This document shows positions 1 through 4,953 of a stretch of 8,607 nt of DNA, piece by piece. A model generated the notes under the pieces. It searched no databases. It was not told where the DNA came from and saw nothing but the letters and a program-made list of their open reading frames with translations. The DNA is from Terriglobia bacterium (GTDB lineage Bacteria; Acidobacteriota; Terriglobia; UBA7540). Within the stretch, counting starts at the first letter, position 1. Each line of letters begins with the position of its first letter. The position numbers and the translations under genes are program-made. The stretch covers positions 1 to 8,607 of the forward strand of contig JASHTO010000012.1 of NCBI GenBank assembly GCA_030040515.1, in the 5' to 3' direction.

Positions 1-69
1 TTTTCACGGTCGATCACTCATGATCCGAGTCCCCTGCCGCATCCCTGCATCGGTATCCTTGATGCCCAG

Positions 70-124
70 AAAAACAAAGGGCAACAGAAGAGATCGGAAT
101 TACCTTTCCGCTCTTCTGTCGCCC
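70..124 (-). terminator. Intrinsic terminator of the receptor gene
   Basis: This is a long inverted repeat followed, on the minus strand, by a T-rich tract. The stem has three blocks: 79-82 with 121-124 (GGGC/GCCC), 84-92 with 111-119 (ACAGAAGAG/CTCTTCTGT, nine perfect pairs) and 95-99 with 106-110 (CGGAA/TTCCG). One mismatch and a two-base bulge separate the blocks, and the loop is six bases. Reading the minus strand past the stem gives TTTGTTTTT (78 down to 70). It lies about 50 bases after the receptor stop codon, so it should end that transcript. On the plus strand no T-run follows the stem, so it acts one way only. Positions 1-69 beyond it show no convincing gene. Confidence 0.85.
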
Positions 125-135
125 CGGAAGAACCG

Positions 136-164
136 CCGAGGAGCGCTCAAGGCGCTCACCTCGG
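136..164 (-). repeat. Second hairpin just after the receptor stop codon
   Basis: An inverted repeat begins ten bases past the receptor stop. CCGAG (136-140) pairs with CTCGG (160-164), and GCGCTC (142-147) pairs with GAGCGC read from the opposite arm, with a small bulge and a short loop. No T-run follows it, so it is probably not a terminator by itself. It could protect the 3' end of the mRNA or back up the terminator at 70-124. The structure is visible in the sequence; the role is inferred. Confidence 0.55.
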
Positions 165-174
165 TCCTCTGTCG

Positions 175-3100
175 TTAGTACGTGATCTTCAAGCCAAACT
201 GAATTTCCCGAGGGAAATTCTCCTGAGTTGTGATGTGGCCGAAACCGCCAAGGCCGGAGGAAACCTCATTGCCTTGGAGAATCGAACCGTACTGGTCGCC
301 GCCCTGATCGAACCCGAACACCGTCCGATTGAAGATGTTCAGGAAGTCAGCGCGGAATTCAACGTTGACCCGCTCCTTAACCTTCGTTTTCTTAATGATC
401 GAGACGTCTTCGTCGAGCCAGCCAAAGCCACGGACGGTGCCATCCGTAGCAGGTGCGTTGCCGAGAGTCCACGGGTCAAGAGTGTTTGAGGAAGGATCGG
501 TCCACGCCGCCACATTGTTCACGGCGCCGTAGTCAACGCCGTTCACGACGGTACCATTCGGATCCCACTTACCTTCCCTGAACGCCACTGACCGCTTGGG
601 AACGCCGGGCACAATGTTGGGGCGCGTCAGGAAGCTATTGGGACCGGAATAAGGATTCAGCGGATTGTCGCCGCTGGCGATAATGCTGGGCGGCCCGCTT
701 TGGTAAGTCTGGAACGCCGCGATTTCCCAGCCACCCACAATCCTTCCGGCCGCGCCGCCTTGAGTGGCAAACCTCTTGCCGGGCCCGAAGGGCAATTGGT
801 ACTCGTATGAGAGGGTAAGGGTTTGCGGGTAATCGTTAAGAGCCAGTGACCTCTCTGCCCTCGCATTATAGAAGTCCTGGGTGAAGCCGGAGAACTCATT
901 AAACAAGCTTCCGGCATCCGTCATGGTCTTTTCCCAAGTATACGAGGCGAGGAAGGTCAGGCCTTCGGAGAACTGCTTTCGCACCTGAACCTGGAGGGCG
1001 TTGTAGATTGAGTTGCCCACGCCTTCGCCAAAATCCCGCATTTGGGAAAGCCCTTCAGTCGTGTCAGTCGTGTATTGAGGGAAGGGCCGCAAGGCCTGGC
1101 CGAGGGTCGCACTGCTTCCCCACACCGATTCAAACCCCGTGAAGGGAGAGTGGTTACCGGTTGTCGGATCAACGGGCATAGCCTGAACGATGGGAAGCGC
1201 CTGCACGGCCGGGGTTCCAATGGCACTGAAAAGGTAGTTACCCGGCGTATACGGCGACGTGCTCTGCGCATACGTGAAGGCATTCGTGTACTCGGTCGGC
1301 ATCACATTGGAATTCATCAACCGGCTGGGAATATGGGTTCCCTTAGTGCCCACGTAGGCCACGTCAACCACCATTCTGCCGGGAATTTCCCGCTGCACAT
1401 CAAAGGTCCAGTTCTGAATCGAAGGTACCTTATTGTCACCAGGGAATCCTTCGAAGAACGGTCCCTGCCCCACTTCATAGGACTGATTGATGAAGGGCGG
1501 CAAGGGGAACTTGGAGGAGGGCCACCCGCTGCTGAGTTGGAAGACCGGAGTAAGGCCCGAATACCCACTGACGACGTTTTCAGGAAGTGCGTTGGAGGCG
1601 TTGTAGCCGAGCCGGCCTCCCCCCGACGTGCCGGAGAGGGCGCGCTCAATACCACCCGCCGTATAGAGGATTCCGTAGCCGCTCCGGATCACGGTTTTAT
1701 CGTTCAGCATATAGGCGAGGCCGATGCGCGGGCCCAAATCGCCCAGTGACGCTGAAACCGGAGAGCGTTGGCCATTGCTCGCAAACACCATTGCGCCCCG
1801 GATGCCGTATTGGGTATTCATGGCAAAGGGGCTCACCCAGGACAAGGCGTTGTGAGCATCCACATCCGGCCGGAAAATGTCATAGCGAAGGCCGAGGTTA
1901 AGGGTCAGCCTGCGGCTGAACTTGTAATCGTCCTGGCCGAAAAAGCCGTAGTACGCATAGCGGTCCGCGCCCGTGACGCCCGTAATTCCCGCCGTACCCG
2001 TACTCACATCGCCCAACAGGAATCCCGCCTCGCCCATCCCGGTGCACTCCCCGCCGGCGGGGCAGGAATCGTTGTACCAAGTGGAGGGACCCGGCAAGGA
2101 CGTGGTTCCCTCATCGAAGGTCAAAAAGCTGGATTGGTAGCTTGCGGACCACGCGTTCACCTGGAATTTCGTGTAGCTCCCACCAAATTTGAACGAGTTC
2201 TTCCCTTTTACCCAGTTCAGGTTGTCACTCACGTTGAAAACGTTGGTCGCGCCATAACTCTGTCCCTGGGTGGCGTAGAGATTACCCAAGTCTCCGATGC
2301 TGAGTTCGACGAAAACCGATCCGGGTCCGGTTTGCGGCACGCCGCTATAACCCAGCTTTGCCGGCCATCCAGTTCCCGCCCCGGGGTAGCTCATGGTTCC
2401 CAGGCGGTTAAAGCCTACACCCAAATGGTTCACCACCGTCGGACTGAAGATGAAGTCATCGCTGAAGCGCGCGATGTCTTGCTGCGTGTAGCTGGTGCCG
2501 CCATTGGTGATCGCGCCCGGCCACTTCGAGCCGCTGGGGTTGTATTCGTTGGACCAGGCGAATTCACCCATAATGCGGTTGCGGCTGGAGATGTTGTGGT
2601 CCATCTTGGCTCCCCACTCTGAGGTGTTGGTCAACGCCGTGTAGGAGGCCAGCCAGTTGTCAATGTACCCAAACTCGGTGCCCGCACGCATGCCACTTTG
2701 GGGAAAGTACGTGAACATCTTGGCCGCCAAGGGATCAATCCGGCTGGACGGAATGATGTTGGCGGAAGCGGTGGGGAGTCCCGTCGTGGGGCTGTAACCG
2801 AAGCCGTCGCGCAGGATCGCAGTTGCTCCGCTGGTGTTGGTGAGGCCGGTTTCCGGGTCGGCAGCGCCTGCCGCAACGGTCCGCGTGGTGGCCGGATCGT
2901 AGGCTTCGTTCTCATACATCGCGCGGCCAATGGCATCGAAGCACTGCTGATTCCCTGCGGCGCCGCAATCGGCAATCGGGGTTTGACCCAGATTGCTCAA
3001 ATTGCCGCCTTGCATGGCCACGGTCGGAACCGTATCGAGCGCGTTGCTCGGTTCGTTGCGCAGACGGAAAGCGTGATACCAGCCGAAGAAGAACGTCTTG

Positions 3101-4035
3101 TCACGTCCGTTGTAGATGTGAGGAAGCACAACCGGGCCGCCCACGTTCGCGCCAAATTCGTTCTGCTTGTTCACGGGAGTTTTGCTGCCAACCGCCTCGC
3201 AGGCAAAGAACCCACACGAATCCAGCGCGTTGTTGCGCACGTATTCGTAACCCTCGCCATGGATCTGGTTCGTCCCGGACTTCATGGCAAAACTGACGAC
3301 GCCGAGGGCCGTTTCACCCAATTCCGCCTCCGGCAGCAGCGTCATAACTCTAAATTCGCCCACCGAGTCAGGAGGAAAAGGCAGATCGCCAAATTCCCCG
3401 GTCATCATGCCGCCTTGGCCGATTTGCATTCCGTCCAGGAAGAATTCAACGGCACCGCTGGGACTGCCGTTCACGGTGGAGTCCAATTGCCGGCCGGACC
3501 CGCTGGCGGTTGGCGTTACCGTGCCGCGGCTGACCACGCCCGGCGCAAGGTTGATGTAAAACCCAGGGTTGCGAATTTCCGACTGCGATACGATGGGCAA
3601 TTCCTCGACATCCCGTGACGTCACCACGGTGTCTTTGGTGGAATTGTCACTGTCAAGGAGCGGTTGGGCAGTCACTTGAACGGTCTGATTAACCGATCCG
3701 ATCTGCATGTGAATATCCAAGGCTACAGTTTGTCCAACTTCCAAGACCAAGCCGCTTTGAAGGAATTTTTTAAACCCCTGCATCTCGGCCACTACGTCGT
3801 ATTTGCCCACATGCAAGAAGGGAATTGTGTACGCGCCCCCGGGGCCAGAAGTGGCCTGTGTGGCAACACCTGTCTCTGTATTGGTTGCCGTTACCGTGAC
3901 GCCTGCCATCACGGCTCCCGATTGGTCCAACACGGTTCCCGTGATTGTTCCTCGATCGCTTTGCGCCCAAAGCGAGCACGCCAAGGCCAAAGCCGCGACT
4001 ATTGCAAAACCGGAAGTACGCCTGATGCTCTTCAA
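175..4035 (-). CDS. Oar-type TonB-dependent outer-membrane receptor
   Basis: The product is a predicted outer-membrane beta-barrel that would take up a ligand using TonB energy. I chose the TTG at 4035-4033 as the start, giving 1286 residues. It follows a strong AGGGAGGGGAG ribosome-binding site and opens directly into a clean signal peptide (KSIRR, a hydrophobic core, then a likely cut after LWA at residue 24). The longest frame starts at another TTG (4086) but adds 17 residues ahead of the signal. Residues about 29-111 form a carboxypeptidase-regulatory-like domain (GTITGTVLDQSGAVMAGVTV). Residues about 125-255 are the plug, with VEFFLDGMQIG and then the MKSGTNQIHGEGYEYVRNNALDS stretch (251-273) typical of acidobacterial Oar-like receptors. 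The rest is barrel, ending in an aromatic Tyr (REIQFGLKITY). Three close Cys pairs (274/279, 357/365, 658/664) suggest disulfide-closed loops. No SusD partner and no clear TonB box are visible. The family is sure; the ligand is unknown, with a rhamnosylated glycoside inferred from the neighbours. Confidence 0.93.
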   Translation of the reverse strand: MKSIRRTSGFAIVAALALACSLWAQSDRGTITGTVLDQSGAVMAGVTVTATNTETGVATQATSGPGGAYTIPFLHVGKYDVVAEMQGFKKFLQSGLVLEVGQTVALDIHMQIGSVNQTVQVTAQPLLDSDNSTKDTVVTSRDVEELPIVSQSEIRNPGFYINLAPGVVSRGTVTPTASGSGRQLDSTVNGSPSGAVEFFLDGMQIGQGGMMTGEFGDLPFPPDSVGEFRVMTLLPEAELGETALGVVSFAMKSGTNQIHGEGYEYVRNNALDSCGFFACEAVGSKTPVNKQNEFGANVGGPVVLPHIYNGRDKTFFFGWYHAFRLRNEPSNALDTVPTVAMQGGNLSNLGQTPIADCGAAGNQQCFDAIGRAMYENEAYDPATTRTVAAGAADPETGLTNTSGATAILRDGFGYSPTTGLPTASANIIPSSRIDPLAAKMFTYFPQSGMRAGTEFGYIDNWLASYTALTNTSEWGAKMDHNISSRNRIMGEFAWSNEYNPSGSKWPGAITNGGTSYTQQDIARFSDDFIFSPTVVNHLGVGFNRLGTMSYPGAGTGWPAKLGYSGVPQTGPGSVFVELSIGDLGNLYATQGQSYGATNVFNVSDNLNWVKGKNSFKFGGSYTKFQVNAWSASYQSSFLTFDEGTTSLPGPSTWYNDSCPAGGECTGMGEAGFLLGDVSTGTAGITGVTGADRYAYYGFFGQDDYKFSRRLTLNLGLRYDIFRPDVDAHNALSWVSPFAMNTQYGIRGAMVFASNGQRSPVSASLGDLGPRIGLAYMLNDKTVIRSGYGILYTAGGIERALSGTSGGGRLGYNASNALPENVVSGYSGLTPVFQLSSGWPSSKFPLPPFINQSYEVGQGPFFEGFPGDNKVPSIQNWTFDVQREIPGRMVVDVAYVGTKGTHIPSRLMNSNVMPTEYTNAFTYAQSTSPYTPGNYLFSAIGTPAVQALPIVQAMPVDPTTGNHSPFTGFESVWGSSATLGQALRPFPQYTTDTTEGLSQMRDFGEGVGNSIYNALQVQVRKQFSEGLTFLASYTWEKTMTDAGSLFNEFSGFTQDFYNARAERSLALNDYPQTLTLSYEYQLPFGPGKRFATQGGAAGRIVGGWEIAAFQTYQSGPPSIIASGDNPLNPYSGPNSFLTRPNIVPGVPKRSVAFREGKWDPNGTVVNGVDYGAVNNVAAWTDPSSNTLDPWTLGNAPATDGTVRGFGWLDEDVSIIKKTKVKERVNVEFRADFLNIFNRTVFGFDQGGDQYGSILQGNEVSSGLGGFGHITTQENFPREIQFGLKITY

Positions 4036-4039
4036 GATG

Positions 4040-4050
4040 CTCCCCTCCCT
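4040..4050 (-). promoter_or_regulatory. Ribosome-binding site that sets the receptor start
   Basis: The minus strand reads AGGGAGGGGAG, then CATC, then TTG. This purine-rich Shine-Dalgarno sequence sits four to eight bases before the TTG at 4035, depending on register. It favours that codon over the upstream TTG at 4086, which has no comparable site. Confidence 0.75.
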
Positions 4051-4112
4051 CTGATTCGGAATATGACTCAACAACCCTGGTGCCAATAAAGGCTAAAACG
4101 CAATATTCAACT

Positions 4113-4148
4113 TGCACTTGCCGTTGTACTTGCGGTTGATGTTGCCGT
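4113..4148. repeat. Three imperfect 12-bp tandem repeats in the receptor leader
   Basis: The plus strand reads TGCACTTGCCGT, TGTACTTGCGGT and TGATGTTGCCGT end to end. Units one and two match at 10 of 12 positions, and one and three at 9 of 12. They lie inside the predicted 5' untranslated leader of the receptor mRNA, where the transcript reads as CAA-rich units of the ACGGCAA type. They could be a protein-binding array or an unstructured leader that aids translation. No reading frame with a credible start runs through them. Confidence 0.6.
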
Positions 4149-4170
4149 TACAAAGTTAAAGTGCTTGGAA

Positions 4171-4183
4171 ACTAGAATTAGTC
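4171..4183. promoter_or_regulatory. Possible secondary operator half-site
   Basis: The plus strand reads ACTAGAATTAGTC. Read on the minus strand it contains GACTAATT, the same eight bases as the left half of the inverted repeat at 4220-4241, and it forms a small ACTA/TAGT palindrome. It lies about 30-40 bases downstream of the predicted receptor transcription start. It may be a second, weaker contact for the same regulator, but the match is short and could be chance in AT-rich DNA. Confidence 0.35.
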
Positions 4184-4218
4184 AAATAAAACTATTCTAT
4201 CCCCTAAAACCTGGCAGC

Positions 4219-4247
4219 AGACTAACATAAACCAATTAGTCGGTCAA
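4219..4247 (-). promoter_or_regulatory. Receptor promoter with operator-like repeat in the spacer
   Basis: Reading the minus strand, a -35 box TTGACC (4247-4242) is followed by a 17-bp gap and a -10 box TAGTCT (4224-4219) preceded by TGT, an extended -10. Transcription would start near 4212, leaving a leader of about 177 nt. A 22-bp inverted repeat, GACTAA-N10-TTAGTC (4220-4241), fills the gap and covers most of the -10 box. That is the usual position for a repressor operator, since bound protein would block RNA polymerase. The -10 match is only 3 of 6 to the consensus, offset by the extended element and the A-tracts upstream. The regulator is not in the window. Confidence 0.6.
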
Positions 4248-4251
4248 GAGG

Positions 4252-4268
4252 TTTTTCGATTTTTTTTC
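4252..4268 (-). promoter_or_regulatory. Phased A-tracts, UP-element-like
   Basis: On the minus strand the DNA just upstream of the receptor -35 box reads GAAAAAAAATCGAAAAACC (core 4268-4252). That is eight A and then five A, with centres about one helical turn apart. Relative to the predicted start this is about -56 to -40, where the alpha subunit of RNA polymerase contacts UP elements. It suggests high intrinsic promoter strength held in check by the operator. Confidence 0.5.
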
Positions 4269-4269
4269 A

Positions 4270-4538
4270 AGGCCTGAAAAGCCGATCCTCGGGTGGCCAT
4301 GCACTGCAAATAACCCACGCAGACTAAAGCGAGACAAAGGGCATAAAATGGGCCTGTGATGAGCATCTTGGGCGGGTCGAAAGCGACAATTCCGCCAGTA
4401 TGCCAGCGCGGTTGAGAACGGGCGGGTTCGTTCGAACTGTCAACCCATCAGCAGATAAGCACTGCTGAAAATCATCAGAAACCCATCGAGGCAAGCCTAC
4501 CTGAAGCTATGAAAAAATCTACTCAAAAGAAAAACATT
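4270..4538. other. Central spacer segment with no recognisable gene
   Basis: I find no credible coding frame, RNA gene or promoter here. The only notable structure is a perfect 7-bp hairpin, TCAGCAG/CTGCTGA, at 4448-4468 with a 7-base loop. It has no T-run on either strand, so it is not a terminator. A loose GGTTGA/TCAACC inverted repeat lies at about 4411-4446. A small ATG frame at 4359-4415 (18 codons) lacks a ribosome-binding site. Confidence 0.5.
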
Positions 4539-4627
4539 TCACGCCAAGGCGCCAAGGCGCAAAGCACCACCAAGCAAAGAAAGCGCTTCTGCCTTGCGCA
4601 ACTTTGCGTCTTGGCGCCTTGACGTGA
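4539..4627. repeat. 89-bp palindromic element with 26-bp inverted repeats
   Basis: The left arm (4539-4564) and right arm (4602-4627) are reverse complements at 24 of 26 positions and flank a 37-base loop. The left arm contains a perfect tandem 8-mer GCCAAGGC (4543-4558). The loop has its own small palindrome, AAGCGCTT (4581-4588). A further copy of the outer TTTCACGCC (4537-4545) recurs at 4640-4648. There is no coding capacity. Length, palindromy and intergenic position fit a dispersed REP-like or MITE-like repeat. That it is mobile or repeated elsewhere in the genome cannot be seen from one copy and is inferred. Transcribed, it would form a very stable hairpin. Confidence 0.7.
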
Positions 4628-4740
4628 GATTGTTTATTTTTTCACGCCTTCTATGTGCGTTGGCTGCGCAAAGGGGGAATTCGAGGCAAAAAAATTAAAA
4701 CCGGAAGACGATTCTTTCAAAATTAACGGGAAATCTCAGC

Positions 4741-4769
4741 TTCACTGCATTCGGGACGCCTGTTATATT
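4741..4769 (+). promoter_or_regulatory. Candidate promoter of the hydrolase operon
   Basis: A -35 box TTCACT (4741-4746, 4 of 6 to consensus), a 17-bp gap and a -10 box TATATT (4764-4769, 5 of 6) preceded by TGT form a good extended -10 promoter. Transcription would start near 4777, giving a leader of about 177 nt that includes the palindrome at 4805-4890. AT-rich DNA (4713-4735) lies upstream. A small GACA-TAAG-TGTC palindrome (4781-4792) just past the start could be an operator, but its arms are only four bases. It shares no clear motif with the receptor operator. Confidence 0.6.
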
Positions 4770-4804
4770 CTATACGGAACGACATAAGTGTCTGCATATT
4801 TGGC

Positions 4805-4890
4805 TGTAGCGGTGGTCTATGACCGCCGGTCGACGCTCGCCCTGCGACCCAAAGCCGTCTTCTGGCGACGGGTCGTAGAGCGCCGCTACA
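4805..4890. repeat. 86-bp palindromic element in the hydrolase leader
   Basis: The ends TGTAGCGGTG (4805-4814) and CGCCGCTACA (4881-4890) are inverted repeats matching at 9 of 10 positions. Inside, GGTGGTC-TAT-GACCGCC (4811-4827) makes a tight hairpin, and CGACCC (4845-4850) pairs with GGGTCG (4870-4875). It is much more GC-rich than the DNA around it and does not code. It resembles a dispersed intergenic palindrome, and is unrelated in sequence to the element at 4539-4627. It ends 63 bases before the GH78 start and would be transcribed from the promoter at 4741, so it could act as a structured mRNA leader or block read-through. Confidence 0.65.
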
Positions 4891-4940
4891 ATTTACGTCG
4901 CTCTGTAAAGGTTTCGTGTTGATTGGAAAACCGCAAGGCC

Positions 4941-4946
4941 AAGGGG
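4941..4946 (+). promoter_or_regulatory. Ribosome-binding site for the GH78 gene
   Basis: AAGGGG lies seven bases before the TTG at 4954. The frame is closed by a TAA at 4906, and no ATG or GTG lies between that stop and 4954, so this TTG is the only start that keeps the whole Tat signal. Confidence 0.7.
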
Positions 4947-4953
4947 TTGGGCT

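Noticed and set aside
20..177. Small plus-strand ATG frame of about 52 codons.
   Set aside because: It spans the terminator stems, has no ribosome-binding site and gives a basic, featureless peptide.
1..489. Plus-strand frame open from the window edge through 489, which could be the end of a gene entering from the left.
   Set aside because: It runs through the two terminator hairpins and deep into the antisense of the receptor C-terminus, has low-complexity content and no recognisable domain. It is best explained as an antisense shadow.
1042..3618. Long plus-strand open frames (235, 284 and 306 codons) opposite the receptor gene.
   Set aside because: They are antisense to a full-length, clearly homologous receptor frame, have no domain-like sequence, and are typical of high-GC third positions.
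4113..4148. Tandem repeats considered as a CRISPR array.
   Set aside because: Units are 12 bp, adjoin without spacers and diverge from each other; no cas gene is present.
4251..4268. Plus-strand T-tract that could mark a terminator.
   Set aside because: No gene converges on it from the left on the plus strand and the DNA before it forms only a weak AT-rich repeat. It is better read as A-tracts upstream of the minus-strand promoter.
4359..4415. Small ATG frame (18 codons) in the spacer, sharing GAGCATCTTG with the receptor start region.
   Set aside because: No ribosome-binding site, very short, and a single 10-base match is weak evidence of a duplicated gene start.
4426..4446. GGTTCGTTCGAAC-like stretch reminiscent of a tRNA T-arm.
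   Set aside because: No acceptor stem, D-arm or anticodon arm can be built around it.
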